A DNA stretch of 38,187 nt from 2-01-FULL-40-13 sp964433155 (GCA_964433155.1 CAYSQE010000015.1:1-38187), one strand, 5' to 3'; positions 1 through 9,550 are shown, numbered from the stretch's first letter. Program-made: numbers and translations. The notes: generated by a model not told the origin, from the letters alone.

Positions 1-2336
1 TCCTGATTAATACGGCCGATAACCTGCTTTGGGCCAAAGATAAGTTTTTGTTTTGGAAAACGGTAGACAATAAGTTTTCCATAACTGTCTCCATCGTTTC
101 TGGCCACCATCCAAGCGGAAAGATTGTCTTTATTACGGGGGGTAAACGGAAGCATCAGGATATATTCTTCCTTTTTTTCACCCGGCAGCTTCATAATTAT
201 ATGCCGTGGACCCATTTGTTCTACCGTATCGGTGGTTTCCTGTTTTTGCCCCTCGCTAATAGTTGGGATTTCCCACTGATCTTCTTTATTGTAAAAAATC
301 TGAGGGTTATCCATATGATAAGTAGTATAGATATCTGTTTGAAGACTAAAGATATCTTCCGGATACCGAAGGTGAGAAAGTAGACTTTTTGGCATTTTAC
401 TTATAGGCTGAAAGAGACTGGGAAATATTTTGGCATAGGTCCGAATAATAGGATCACTCATATCAACTTGATAAAAAGAGATAGAGCCATCATATGCATC
501 AATAACAATCTTCACCGAGTTTCTGATATAGTTGACCATCCCTCCATTAAGCGACAGCGGTTGAGAATAGGGATAATTATTGGCTATTGTATACGCATCA
601 AAAATCCAGTAAATTTTATTATCAGAAACTACAGCATATGGATCACTATCAAGAGTGAGAAAGGGAACAATCTTTTCAACTCGTTCTTTGATGTTACGAT
701 AATAGAGAATTCTACTTTCAGATGTTACATCATTTGACAAAAAAAGTTTAAGTGAGTTGAATTTGATAGCAAAAAATAATCGTTTAAGAAGTGAGCTTAT
801 CTCTACTCCTCCTTTTCCCTGATAAGTTGTGTAAACGTTTTCTTCTCCTTTAGGATAATCAAACTCTTTTGATTTGGTTTTGACAATTACGTAGTCATTA
901 GTAAGCTCACCAAAGTATATTTCCGGTCTATTGACGGCAAGCTGCTTAACTTCTGATTTTGGTGGCAAATCTTTGACAAACAAAACCGGCAATCCCTCTG
1001 AGGTTACTTGATTTACCGGTCCAGCAGCAACTCCATATCCATGAGTAAAGGTAAGTTTTTCGTTAATCCAGCTTCTATTAGGCAGACTCTCCGATGCCAG
1101 CTCTCTTGACGAAAGCATAATTTGGCGAATTTCGTCATTTATAATATATCGATCGTTATCAACAGAGACAAATTCATAATAGGTTCTTATCTCCTGGATC
1201 TGGGCGAAGGTAGAGAGAAGTTGTTCTCGATCCCAAAGCCGTACGTTTTTAACCGTCAGATTATTTGAAGCAATATCATCCGCGGTTAACGGTTTATCTG
1301 CCGAGATTTCCCTCTCTTCTATTTGGTCCAGACCATAGGCCTTGCGCGTGGCGGCAATATTGTGTTTGATAAATGGTGTTTCTTTAACCAACTCGTTTGG
1401 AGCAACGATCAGTTTTTGAAAAAGAGACGGAACTATTGCCGAGACAATTCCTATAAAAACATAAAGAGAAATTGCTATAATAAGCGGCGCGAGTTTTCCA
1501 CTTATACCCCAAAACAGAGTCAAAACAGCGGCTAAAACAGACAAGCCGATAGAAATTTTGAGAATCGGTACCATAATAGCCACATCCGTATAGGCGGCTC
1601 CAAATATTGGACCGCTTTGGTTGGAAAGGAGTTTGAACAAGGAAAGATAAGTGTTGATTGCTGTTATGATCAAAAAAAGGGAAAGCAGGATGCCAAAATG
1701 AAGCTGTGCTTTGGGTTCTGTCTGGCCCTTTTGAGATAGCCTTAAGCCAGGGATTTCAAATTTGGCAAGAAAACCAGTAAGGTTAAGACTGCCTTTTAAA
1801 ATATATATGATTCCACTGTTAATAAGCGAAACTATAACAAGCATTTTTAAAATACCCAGTCCTAGATTAAAAGCAGGAAGAGAAAAGATATAAAAAGCAA
1901 TGTCTTTTTTGAAAATAGGGTCAAATTCTCCAAAAGGGATGGCTGAAAAGAATTTGAGTATTTCCTGCCAGTTAACTGCAGTAATCAGCCCAAGAGCTAA
2001 AGAAATAATAACACTAGCAATTATGCCTAATTTTTTTAGTATTCGACTATCCAGGCTTACTGGTTGACCAAGTAGTGCCGCGGGTATAAGAACCACCCAT
2101 GAATGTTTTGATCGAACGGCAATAAGAAAATTAGTAAGAAAAAAAACTACTGCAATTATTGCGGTTATTAAAAAAATAATTATCTTAGTAATAAGTGGTT
2201 TAATAAATACATCTGTTAGTCCCACTTCAACAAACCACCACCAGTCGGTAATAAAAACAACAATTGTAGAAAATGAAAAAAAGAGAAGAAAGATTACGGT
2301 TATTCCTATTCCTGAGAAAAGCCTTGAGATTTTCAT
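1..2336 (-). CDS. UPF0182 (COG1615) family membrane protein, C-terminus cut by window edge
   Basis: A frame opens at ATG 2336 and stays open to the left edge, giving 778 visible residues that start MKISRLFSGIGI. The first ~330 residues hold about seven hydrophobic segments (for example ITVIFLLFFSFSTIVVFI). A long soluble part follows, with typical UPF0182 stretches such as FTHGYG, RPEIYFGE and, at the truncated end, RFPKQ, FGPKQ and RINQ. The family is usually 900-1000 residues, so roughly 150 residues lie outside the window. It is a conserved integral membrane protein of unknown function. A GGTGG Shine-Dalgarno-like stretch lies 5-6 nt before the ATG. It is transcribed away from the DedA-like gene at 2526. 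Family assignment is confident; the function is unknown. Confidence 0.9.
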   Translation of the reverse strand, partial: MKISRLFSGIGITVIFLLFFSFSTIVVFITDWWWFVEVGLTDVFIKPLITKIIIFLITAIIAVVFFLTNFLIAVRSKHSWVVLIPAALLGQPVSLDSRILKKLGIIASVIISLALGLITAVNWQEILKFFSAIPFGEFDPIFKKDIAFYIFSLPAFNLGLGILKMLVIVSLINSGIIYILKGSLNLTGFLAKFEIPGLRLSQKGQTEPKAQLHFGILLSLFLIITAINTYLSLFKLLSNQSGPIFGAAYTDVAIMVPILKISIGLSVLAAVLTLFWGISGKLAPLIIAISLYVFIGIVSAIVPSLFQKLIVAPNELVKETPFIKHNIAATRKAYGLDQIEEREISADKPLTADDIASNNLTVKNVRLWDREQLLSTFAQIQEIRTYYEFVSVDNDRYIINDEIRQIMLSSRELASESLPNRSWINEKLTFTHGYGVAAGPVNQVTSEGLPVLFVKDLPPKSEVKQLAVNRPEIYFGELTNDYVIVKTKSKEFDYPKGEENVYTTYQGKGGVEISSLLKRLFFAIKFNSLKLFLSNDVTSESRILYYRNIKERVEKIVPFLTLDSDPYAVVSDNKIYWIFDAYTIANNYPYSQPLSLNGGMVNYIRNSVKIVIDAYDGSISFYQVDMSDPIIRTYAKIFPSLFQPISKMPKSLLSHLRYPEDIFSLQTDIYTTYHMDNPQIFYNKEDQWEIPTISEGQKQETTDTVEQMGPRHIIMKLPGEKKEEYILMLPFTPRNKDNLSAWMVARNDGDSYGKLIVYRFPKQKLIFGPKQVIGRINQ

Positions 2337-2525
2337 AATTACCACCGTAAACTTCTTGTGTCTTGGCCGGTTGTAATTAATGATGGTTCATTGCCTTAAA
2401 ACGCTAGATGTACTAGACCAATCGTTTTTTTTGCTCCCCATCATCTAAGGCGATATTAGACAATAACTGATTATGATCGTAACATAAAACAAATGTATTT
2501 TCAACTTTAATTTATCTTAAATACT

Positions 2526-3128
2526 ATGAATACTATGCAGATTATTTCGCGAATACCCCTAGCACTAATCGTCTTTGTCGGATCGATAATCGAAGAAATT
2601 TTTCCTCCTCTTCCTTCACCACTTCTTTTAATCATAGCAAAAATGACCACCCATAACCAAAAATTTTCGATTCTCTACATGTTGCTACTCGCAAGTATCG
2701 CCGCTTTTGGAAAAACAATCGGCTCTCTTTTTCTTTATTTTTTGGCGGATAAAACAGAGGATCTCATCATCGGGCGGTTTGGAAAACTATTTAACCTCTC
2801 TCATAAGGATGTAGAAAATATAGGGAGACGTTTTACCGGATCATGGAAAGATACTATTATTCTTATATTTCTTCGCTCTGTCCCAATAATACCTGCAACG
2901 CCTGTGTCTCTTGTCTGCGGAATTATTAAATTAAACATCCGAACATTTCTTATCTCTACTTTTATCGGGTCATTGATCCGTATTTTTCTCTTATTGTATT
3001 TAGGAATCACTGCGTACCGATCATTAGAAACTAATACAGAGAATACAATAAAAGTATTTTTGGTGTTTATCATTGCTTGTTTTATTGGATGGATTTATTA
3101 CAAAAGAAGAGGCGGCTCTCGTAAGTAA
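2526..3128 (+). CDS. DedA/VTT (SNARE-associated) family membrane protein
   Basis: 200 residues. The N-terminus has the DedA look (GSIIEEIFPPLPSPLLLI, residues 19-36), an acidic, proline-rich re-entrant segment that in known DedA proteins takes part in lipid or undecaprenyl-phosphate translocation. A central block, FLRSVPIIPATPVSLVCGI, matches the VTT arginine/proline/glycine signature. Three further membrane segments follow and the C-terminus is basic (YYKRRGGSRK). It acts in the cytoplasmic membrane. In this genome a role in recycling the glycan lipid carrier would suit the nearby glycan cluster, but that is inference. A weak -10-like TATCTT at 2513-2518 lies 7 nt before the ATG. A second in-frame ATG is at 2535. 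Confidence 0.8.
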   Translation: MNTMQIISRIPLALIVFVGSIIEEIFPPLPSPLLLIIAKMTTHNQKFSILYMLLLASIAAFGKTIGSLFLYFLADKTEDLIIGRFGKLFNLSHKDVENIGRRFTGSWKDTIILIFLRSVPIIPATPVSLVCGIIKLNIRTFLISTFIGSLIRIFLLLYLGITAYRSLETNTENTIKVFLVFIIACFIGWIYYKRRGGSRK

Positions 3129-3243
3129 TCTGAATAGCAATTTCATACAACATTTATTCCTCCCCATAAAAAGGTAATAATCAAGAAAAAGAATAATAAA
3201 ATAAAAGACAAGAAAATGCATTGTAGCTGGCAGAAACCATGGT

Positions 3244-3258
3244 CGGCGCTTTGTGCCG
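3244..3258 (-). terminator. Short GC-rich hairpin downstream of tRNA-Gly
   Basis: CGGCGC-TTT-GTGCCG folds into a 6-bp stem with one G-U pair and a 3-nt loop, 21 nt past the tRNA 3' end on the minus strand. No U-tract follows, so this could be a processing or weak termination element, or chance. Confidence 0.25.
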
Positions 3259-3279
3259 CCCTTACAAGTCGCAAAAGGG

Positions 3280-3351
3280 AGCGGGCGATGGGAATTGAAC
3301 CCACTGTCTTCTCCTTGGCAAGGAGACATTTTACCGGTAAACTACGCCCGC
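3280..3351 (-). tRNA. tRNA-Gly (anticodon GCC)
   Basis: On the minus strand the acceptor stem GCGGGCG (3351-3345) pairs with CGCCCGC, followed by discriminator T at 3280. The D-arm GTTT/AAAT closes with one G-U. The anticodon stem TCTCC/GGAGA encloses loop TTGCCAA with anticodon GCC (plus-strand 3317-3319). The T-arm GTGGG-TTCAATT-CCCAT closes correctly. The 3' CCA is not encoded (CCC follows the discriminator), so it must be added after transcription. It reads GGC/GGU glycine codons. A sigma70-like promoter lies just upstream. Confidence 0.95.
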
Positions 3352-3364
3352 AATGACAAATTTA

Positions 3365-3393
3365 AGTATATCAAAGCTCTTTAGTTGACTCAA
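3365..3393 (-). promoter_or_regulatory. Promoter of tRNA-Gly
   Basis: On the minus strand TTGAGT (3393-3388), a 17-nt spacer and TATACT (3370-3365) form a good sigma70-type promoter. Transcription would begin near 3358, about 7 nt before the mature tRNA 5' end. Confidence 0.65.
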
Positions 3394-3583
3394 GTCGCTC
3401 GAAACATTAAAATAATGTAGCGATTAATATAGATTTTGGTTAAATAGTAGACCTGAACTTTATATTTTGTAGCATATAATCCATTTACTTTTACTAAAGC
3501 GGTCTCCATCATTTATAGATAAAAATGGGTTTTACTTCTAAAAAAACTACTACTACTAAAAAATCATAAATGCCGCTGGCTGG

Positions 3584-3612
3584 TTCAAAATAATTTGGGT
3601 TGATGATATAAT
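3584..3612 (+). promoter_or_regulatory. Extended -10 promoter, leaderless type, for gene at 3619
   Basis: TTCAAA (3584-3589), a 17-nt spacer, and TGA-TATAAT (extended -10, hexamer 3607-3612). Only 6 nt separate the -10 from the GTG at 3619, so the transcript should start at or next to the start codon. This supports GTG 3619 as the real start although no Shine-Dalgarno site is visible. The stretch 3394-3583 upstream shows nothing else recognisable. Confidence 0.6.
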
Positions 3613-3618
3613 TATCCC

Positions 3619-5049
3619 GTGAAGACAGCAAGAAGTTATATTGGCATAATAGTAAAACTTATCATTTTTACCCTATTTTCAATAATAATTAGAGGGTATC
3701 AATATGGAAGTGGTAATCAGGTGCATTACTTTAATTTCGCCTTTAAAAAGTTTTACCCAGGATTATATCCCAACGACTATCTATTTAAGACTCACGATCT
3801 TCCCTATACCATTTTTGTTGATTTTATCTATATCGTTCTAAAGATTTTTGGAGAAAACACATTTATTTTTTTCTTCATATATTTTTTCTTTTTGTTTCTT
3901 TTCTACTTAGCGATCTATCTGATCTTTGACTTTTTCTTCAAAAATCGAAAAGTGTCTGCAATTATTCTTCTATTTTTTATTTTTCCTATCCCTATCGGAG
4001 AATCTACAATTAATACCCTTGAAATGTCGTTAATGCCACGCTTTATTGCAGAAATATTTCTTTTATTATCAATTTATTTCATTTTGATTAAGAAAAATGT
4101 TCTTTCGCCTATTTTTGCTGGAATCGGATTTTTATTCCATCCGATTACATTAATTCCCTATATTCCGATAGTTATTCTAAATAAAACATTTTTAATTAAA
4201 AGTTCATGGAAACCGATAGTAATGAATTTGGTTATTTTTATATTGATCGCCTCTCCAATTCTTTTTAAATTTGTATTTTATGGCCAAAACGGAAGCCTGT
4301 TTATAGATCAGCAGTGGAGAAATGTGTTGTATGAAAGAACGCCATATATATTTATTTGGCGGTGGTCTGCCATAAACTTTCTGGCACTTCTTTCAATTTG
4401 TATTTTTTTTGTTAGTTATAAATTTATTTTCGGAAGGAAAATCAACGCAACTGTAAATGCAACAATTATTACTTCACTTATTCTTTTTATTGCTGCGTTT
4501 TTGTCTGCACTCTTTAATTTTCGACTTGGCCTTCAATTGCAGCTTGCAAGAAACCTATACCTATTGGTGGTCTTTGTCATAATTTACGGGGTCGGATCTT
4601 TTCTGACAAAATTATCAGGATTTAGTTTGAATAAAATCGCTGTTCTGATTTTGACCATATCCGTGATACTTTGTTTTCCTAAGAGGATCCAATACGGCGT
4701 ATTATGGATCAACCCGCCCACAGATTATCAAAAGGCTGCTATATGGGCAAAAAATAATACCCCAAATGATAGTTTATTTCTCGTCCCTTTGGATGCATTC
4801 GGTTTTAGATTTTGGAGTAAAAGATCAGTTTTTCTTGAACATAAAGAGGGCGGGGATGGGTTATATGTTAGAAGTTTTGCCATAATATGGAATAAAAGAA
4901 AAGAATTGATCGAGAATAATAAACTCTTTAGTAAAGATTATCTAAAAAAGTTAAAAAAAGATTATAAAATTGACTATGTTGTTACTACCCAACAGATTCC
5001 GGAGCTTGTGGTTTATAAAAACAAGAAATATACTATTTATAAAATTTAA
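3619..5049 (+). CDS. Polytopic membrane protein, GT-C-like (DUF6798-like C-terminus)
   Basis: 476 residues from a GTG start, chosen because the -10 box ends 6 nt upstream. About ten to eleven hydrophobic segments cover residues 8-350. A soluble C-terminal domain follows, with AAIWAKNNTPNDSLFLVP, RFWSKRSVFLEHK and YVVTT. This architecture (many helices, then a short extracytoplasmic domain with 'nTP.ds.fl.P') is seen in membrane proteins annotated as DUF6798 and in lipid-carrier-dependent glycosyltransferases. An early acidic pair as in GT-C enzymes (YNDYLFKTHD) may be the catalytic loop, but this is uncertain. It is encoded opposite to the glycan cluster that follows and ends tail to tail with it. 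A role in surface glycosylation is inferred from context. Confidence 0.6.
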   Translation: MKTARSYIGIIVKLIIFTLFSIIIRGYQYGSGNQVHYFNFAFKKFYPGLYPNDYLFKTHDLPYTIFVDFIYIVLKIFGENTFIFFFIYFFFLFLFYLAIYLIFDFFFKNRKVSAIILLFFIFPIPIGESTINTLEMSLMPRFIAEIFLLLSIYFILIKKNVLSPIFAGIGFLFHPITLIPYIPIVILNKTFLIKSSWKPIVMNLVIFILIASPILFKFVFYGQNGSLFIDQQWRNVLYERTPYIFIWRWSAINFLALLSICIFFVSYKFIFGRKINATVNATIITSLILFIAAFLSALFNFRLGLQLQLARNLYLLVVFVIIYGVGSFLTKLSGFSLNKIAVLILTISVILCFPKRIQYGVLWINPPTDYQKAAIWAKNNTPNDSLFLVPLDAFGFRFWSKRSVFLEHKEGGDGLYVRSFAIIWNKRKELIENNKLFSKDYLKKLKKDYKIDYVVTTQQIPELVVYKNKKYTIYKI

Positions 5050-5083
5050 CTATGTCGGTAGAATAGCTAATAACTTAAGCGAT

Positions 5084-6349
5084 CTATTTCAATAAGCTTT
5101 TAAAGAAATCGACGATCTTCATAAAAAATGTGATGATGGGTGAGGGATAAGATCTGCTTAAAACGATGTCCCTTTGCACATCTTTTGTCTTTTCTGCATC
5201 CACTTTAATATTGCGCGATACATAGCCATATTTGCTAAATGTCACTGATTCTCCATCCAATACAGGCAAAGTATAGTTACCATCTGTCACAACAATTGTT
5301 TTTTCTTTACCTTTTACTGTCACCTCTTTGAGAGGTTGACCAGTCTCGTCCTTGATCGTACCCGTAATATTGACTGGGTCAAAATACTTTGATAGAGTCG
5401 CCACCGCACTTTTTGCTGAATTATTTTCAGTCCAAAGCTCTGTACTACTTCCTTTGTTGGTCCAATAATTAATGCCTATCACCTCGCTTGTCTGCAAAAT
5501 CTTTATCAATGCCTTCTCAATCCACTTTGCTTGATCTGATTCAGTCATCTCTCCATGAATATCTGGAATTGGAGCACCAAACTCACCGAGAACTATTTTT
5601 CCTCCACTACTAGATACATATTCTCTTATATCGGCCTGAAGCTTTTCAGGAGTACTAACATAATGATCTACAGTAATTACTCCATCTAAGGCGGAAGTTG
5701 TATCTTTATCCATGATAAGTCGGGCAACATCACCATTCATCGAATAATAATTTGCAGTAACATTTTTTCCAATATTTCTAAAGGAGTCTTTGACAACTTG
5801 GTATTCGTTTATCAAAAAATTTTTGAAGCCTTGGGCATCTCCATTCATTCGAGGATCACCAGGTCCACCATTTTCACATTCAGGGCACGAAGTAAAAATA
5901 TCTCCGTCCTCAAATAAATCTGGATGTTCTAAGATAAATCTTTGAATATTATCTGTATGCTTATTTCTATCTATCTGAGGGTATTCAAACCAATTCTCCC
6001 ACCCCGAAAGATTGCCTCTAAACCAAACTTTTAGATTGTATTTTCTAGCAGCCGAAACCCAGCGTTTAAGAAAGGGTAAAAACTCCTCATCATATGGCGT
6101 TGCAATAGCCACATGAGTGGCGCCAGTTTGAGAGATAATTTTTACTTGAACTTCTATTTCTTGATCATAAGATAGATCTTTTAATTTCTCTCTTGCTACG
6201 TCTCGCGAAAACTTCATGGTATCGATCGACTGAACCTGGAAAAACCTCTCTCTTGCAAAAACGATAGTCGGGGCTAATAAAATTACAGTAATTATTATAA
6301 CCGGTGCTACTATTTCTTTAATTTGAAATTTTAAATTTAAAATTTTCAT
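5084..6349 (-). CDS. Membrane-anchored glycoside-hydrolase-like protein with carboxypeptidase-regulatory-like domain
   Basis: 421 residues. An N-terminal hydrophobic segment (about 13-32) serves as signal or anchor. Residues ~38-320 look like a TIM-barrel glycosidase: VWFRGNLSGWENWF, the acidic SCPECENGG (E157, E159), VTVDHYVS-like strand ends and VLGEFGAP (E256), the last resembling the nucleophile of clan A hydrolases. Residues ~327-395 (ITGTIKDETGQPLKEVTV...) are a CarboxypepD_reg-like beta-sandwich. The extreme C-terminus (ITFFMKIVDFFKSLLK) is amphipathic and may touch the membrane. It is the last gene of the glycan cluster and may trim or remodel the product outside the cell. The first codons lie inside an AT-rich palindrome; no alternative ATG fits. 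Substrate unknown. Confidence 0.65.
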   Translation of the reverse strand: MKILNLKFQIKEIVAPVIIITVILLAPTIVFARERFFQVQSIDTMKFSRDVAREKLKDLSYDQEIEVQVKIISQTGATHVAIATPYDEEFLPFLKRWVSAARKYNLKVWFRGNLSGWENWFEYPQIDRNKHTDNIQRFILEHPDLFEDGDIFTSCPECENGGPGDPRMNGDAQGFKNFLINEYQVVKDSFRNIGKNVTANYYSMNGDVARLIMDKDTTSALDGVITVDHYVSTPEKLQADIREYVSSSGGKIVLGEFGAPIPDIHGEMTESDQAKWIEKALIKILQTSEVIGINYWTNKGSSTELWTENNSAKSAVATLSKYFDPVNITGTIKDETGQPLKEVTVKGKEKTIVVTDGNYTLPVLDGESVTFSKYGYVSRNIKVDAEKTKDVQRDIVLSRSYPSPIITFFMKIVDFFKSLLK

Positions 6350-6421
6350 TCAATTTGAAATTGTTAAAACTTAATTGTTAAAAATTGATTAAAAACTAAA
6401 AATTGTAAATTAAAAATTATT
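6319..6421. repeat. AT-rich intergenic repeat with 20-bp perfect palindrome
   Basis: The stretch is built of repeated AATTTGAAATT, AATTGTTAAAA and TAAAAATT units. It contains the perfect palindrome AAATTTTAAATTTAAAATTT at 6326-6345. It fills the gap between two cluster genes and extends into codons 2-8 of the downstream gene. Similar low-complexity separators are common in such genomes; origin and function are unknown. Confidence 0.5.
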
Positions 6422-8008
6422 TTAGATTCTTCTAAAAATTAAAATCTGCGGCGATGTATATGTTTTTTGAAAATATTTAAACAGCCTATCTCTTACATTC
6501 GGCTTATCATAAATATGTTTCCATACGTCATCGTCTTTTTGCATGATGATCCATCTTGCATATCGTTCAGGCGCAACAAGCGATTCTTCCCAATAGGGTT
6601 TGTTTCCAATATAAATTATATTTTGCATGGGGATTCCGCTTCGAATGATGCTTAGCGTACGTGCATAGTCATCAACCAACACCAATCCATTATCGTAATT
6701 TTTCTTAATCCAGTATTCTGCATCTGGCCGGCGAGCTCTCGACAATCCTTCAGTTCCATCAGCGAGCGTTATGATTTTTGAATAACCTATTATATAGAGC
6801 CCAAACTGTAACAAAAATAAAAAAATGATAACGGTTTTTGTAGATACCTTTGCTGCCTTATAAAATGTGTATCCAAAAAATAAAGAGACTACCGGAATCA
6901 TCATAGCTCCATAACGTACGTTGAATAACCGCCATTCAAAACCAACCGGTGTAAGATGAGGGATAAATATGACAGACTGTCCGGCAAATAAAGCAAACAC
7001 GTTAAATATGAAAGGTACAATAAGTATGAGTAAGACAAAAAGTCTATGTAAATCTTTTTTGTTTATAAGAAATTGGTAAAATCCTACAATTGCAACTAAA
7101 AAAACGATGACTCCAGAATTACTCATACTTGTTACCAAATAGTAAACAAACGCCAATGGCAGGTTACGATATGCAGGTAGTTCTCCTCTAGCAAGCCAGT
7201 TTTGTTGTTGAGTACGCGAGGAAAACTGACTATTGGTAAAGTAGAACGGGTCACCCAATATCAAGAAATCCCACATCATCCACAAGAATATGCCAAAAAA
7301 TGCCAAAGTTGAAAATAATATGACTTTACCTTCTATTCTTTTCCAATTTTCTTTTCGTCTAAAATACAAAAGAAGGATTGACAAAGCTTCAGTAAGTACT
7401 AAAAACCATCCATCATAACGCGTCAAAACGGCGCAAAATCCAAAAAAACTTGAGAGTAGAAGCGAAGATATACTATTGTTGTTTTTAATATATTTGATAA
7501 AAAAATAGGAAGAGAGTATAAAAAAAGTTGTCAAAGGAAGCTCTGTCATTGGGGTCGACTGCAAATAGAGGATATTTGGATTTAAGGCAAAAACAAGAAA
7601 CGTTAAGAATGCTGCGTATTTGTTGTTCGTCAAAAGAATAACAAGCTTATATATATAAATTGAGCTCAGTAGGAAGGCTACTCCCGAAACTATAGATCCC
7701 GCCAGCCCCGATCTCCATAAGAAGTCAAAATACACAAATGGAATCATGAGTATATGAGGGAGTGGCAACCAAATCCCTCCTAGCTGGGCAAAGCCAGGAG
7801 TCAGCCCATGAATCACTCTTTTTGCAATATTGAGGTGTGACTCCGCATCTCCGTAAGCAATAATAAAATCTTGTGAATAAAAGTACGCAGTTGAACCCAA
7901 ACTTAAAACCAATGCCATAAAAATAATTAGTCGAAAGAGTCTAACCCTATAAAATAAACTCAAAAAATTCTGAATTTTTTCTTTCCCAAGAAAAATACTA
8001 AGATTCAT
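6422..8008 (-). CDS. GT-C superfamily glycosyltransferase (PMT/ArnT-like)
   Basis: 528 residues from ATG 8008, which overlaps the upstream gene by 11 nt and follows an AAGAG site; an in-frame ATG at 8047 is possible but has no such site. The first loop carries a DAESH motif (YGDAESHLNIAKRV), an acidic D..E type motif of lipid-phosphosugar-dependent GT-C enzymes. FAQLGGIWLPLPHILMIPFVY then matches the conserved start of helix 2 in this fold. About eleven helices follow. A C-terminal soluble domain has AEYWIKKNYDNGLVLVDDYART and YARWIIMQKDDDVW. It should transfer a sugar from a polyprenyl phosphate on the outer face of the membrane. Acceptor and sugar cannot be read from the sequence. Confidence 0.75.
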   Translation of the reverse strand: MNLSIFLGKEKIQNFLSLFYRVRLFRLIIFMALVLSLGSTAYFYSQDFIIAYGDAESHLNIAKRVIHGLTPGFAQLGGIWLPLPHILMIPFVYFDFLWRSGLAGSIVSGVAFLLSSIYIYKLVILLTNNKYAAFLTFLVFALNPNILYLQSTPMTELPLTTFFILSSYFFIKYIKNNNSISSLLLSSFFGFCAVLTRYDGWFLVLTEALSILLLYFRRKENWKRIEGKVILFSTLAFFGIFLWMMWDFLILGDPFYFTNSQFSSRTQQQNWLARGELPAYRNLPLAFVYYLVTSMSNSGVIVFLVAIVGFYQFLINKKDLHRLFVLLILIVPFIFNVFALFAGQSVIFIPHLTPVGFEWRLFNVRYGAMMIPVVSLFFGYTFYKAAKVSTKTVIIFLFLLQFGLYIIGYSKIITLADGTEGLSRARRPDAEYWIKKNYDNGLVLVDDYARTLSIIRSGIPMQNIIYIGNKPYWEESLVAPERYARWIIMQKDDDVWKHIYDKPNVRDRLFKYFQKTYTSPQILIFRRI

Positions 8009-9539
8009 TATTGCTCTTAAATAAAGATGAAACGAATAAAAGTACAAAAACAGTAATAATTAGAAATTCAAAAATCAAAATAAAATATTGCTGTAAAGTC
8101 ATATATTTTGAGATATATTCATTAAATATAAGACTTCCACTTTTTCCATCCATTAAATAGTCCCAATTAAGAAAAAAGTTGTACTTCATCTTTAAATAAT
8201 CAGCCTCAATTTTAGGTGGTACTTGATTAGTTGTTAAAGCACCAAGAAGGGCAATGGCCGAAGAATACGCAAAAAGAAAAAATGTAAGCACTCTTGCAAT
8301 TACGACATGCCTTTTAATTCTTGAAAGCCAGATTCCGACAAATATTGAAAGAGTCGCCATGGATGGAATTAAATATCTTGGACCATAGGCCCATCCTCCC
8401 CAAGGATCCGCCCAACTACTATAAAGAAATACGTTTACAAATACCAAAGAAAGTAGAATTTTCTTTTCTAGCGCCCCTTTTTTCAGCGTTGAAAAAAAAC
8501 CTAAAAGAGCGATAACAAAAATTGGGGAGTAGAGAAAAAGTCCCCTATCCCTGGCAAAAAATAAAATGCTAAAGCTTCGAGGAAGTTCTTGTTCGCGAAA
8601 AAAGCCAACCGGGGATTTTTTTTCCTCTTTTTTTTTCAACTCTTCCTTGCCTTTTTGAGATTCAAGTAGTTTTTGCTCCTTAACGGTTTTTGCACCTACC
8701 AGTGCACCGCTGACCTTAGTAAAACTTCCAAAATTAAGATAATTATAATAACCTTGTATCAGGATGAGGACAAAAAAAATGATTGAAGTCAAAATAGAAA
8801 CTCCCTTAATAGTAAATTGAAATGACTTCTTTTTATTGGTAACTATAAATGATGAAAGTAAAAAATACACCATCACGGGAAACATAAGTAAAGCATTTGG
8901 ATAATCGATTGATATAGCCAGTCCATAAGCTATCCATACATAAGTTACCCATACCCAATTATATTTTTGATTTTGTCTGTATTTCCATACTGCATAAAAC
9001 GATGAAATGATAAAAAAAACAGTCAGATGATGTTGATACATGGTTATAGCATAGCTCCAAGAAGTTGATGCAAAACCAAATACCAGACTTGAAAACAAAG
9101 CTATGACGGTTGGTAATCTAAAAATATTTTTCGCTATCAAAAATATCAGTACAAGATTAATGGCTGAAAAAAGTGAAATAGTTGAGAAGGCTCCCACCTG
9201 CGCCAAATTGAAGTATTTGCCTATGTAATAAAATGGTATGGATAGAAGTGAGATTCCGGGAGCAAAAAGAATAAAATATTTCCCTTTATAATATCCTGTA
9301 TCTGGGTAAGCCGCTTCAGCCAATTCGTTATTAAGGGCAACAGATCGATTTTCTGCTAAAGACAAAGTCAAAATATAACGGCCTCTTTCAGGAGAAAGTT
9401 CAAAAGGTTTCGTAGCTTGATCTAGGTTATTTTTAATCAGTTGTGCTCCTAGGTTTCCCGATTGACCTCTTATCGTTAATGCATATATCAGTAATCCAAG
9501 TAAAAAGAGAAATAAAAGAGTTAGTGTTTTTTTCATCAT
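7998..9539 (-). CDS. Polytopic membrane glycosyltransferase-like protein (GT-C type)
   Basis: About 513 residues from ATG 9539 (MMKKTLTLLFL). The upstream frame extension to 9647 overlaps the methyltransferase gene and lacks a plausible site, so the later start is preferred; ATG 9536 is equally possible. Roughly ten to eleven transmembrane helices. An extracytoplasmic first loop carries YPDTGYYKGKYFILFAPG. Further on come ISIDYPNALL, a charged Lys/Glu-rich loop (EELKKKEEKKSP) and SWADPWGGWAYGPRYLIPSM, a signature shared by many bacterial lipid-linked sugar transferases. It is part of the glycan cluster, 11 nt after the methyltransferase and overlapping the next GT-C gene. Family placement is by architecture and motif; specificity is unknown. 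Confidence 0.65.
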   Translation of the reverse strand: MMKKTLTLLFLFLLGLLIYALTIRGQSGNLGAQLIKNNLDQATKPFELSPERGRYILTLSLAENRSVALNNELAEAAYPDTGYYKGKYFILFAPGISLLSIPFYYIGKYFNLAQVGAFSTISLFSAINLVLIFLIAKNIFRLPTVIALFSSLVFGFASTSWSYAITMYQHHLTVFFIISSFYAVWKYRQNQKYNWVWVTYVWIAYGLAISIDYPNALLMFPVMVYFLLSSFIVTNKKKSFQFTIKGVSILTSIIFFVLILIQGYYNYLNFGSFTKVSGALVGAKTVKEQKLLESQKGKEELKKKEEKKSPVGFFREQELPRSFSILFFARDRGLFLYSPIFVIALLGFFSTLKKGALEKKILLSLVFVNVFLYSSWADPWGGWAYGPRYLIPSMATLSIFVGIWLSRIKRHVVIARVLTFFLFAYSSAIALLGALTTNQVPPKIEADYLKMKYNFFLNWDYLMDGKSGSLIFNEYISKYMTLQQYFILIFEFLIITVFVLLFVSSLFKSNNES

Positions 9540-9550
9540 GTAATTATAGG

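Noticed and set aside
48..1535. Plus-strand frames at the left edge
   Set aside because: They are antisense to the UPF0182 gene, whose reading frame is open over the entire stretch and shows family motifs.
3024..3329. 101-codon minus-strand frame over the tRNA and the DedA-like gene end
   Set aside because: It overlaps the tRNA-Gly gene and the 3' end of the DedA-like gene and has no domain features.
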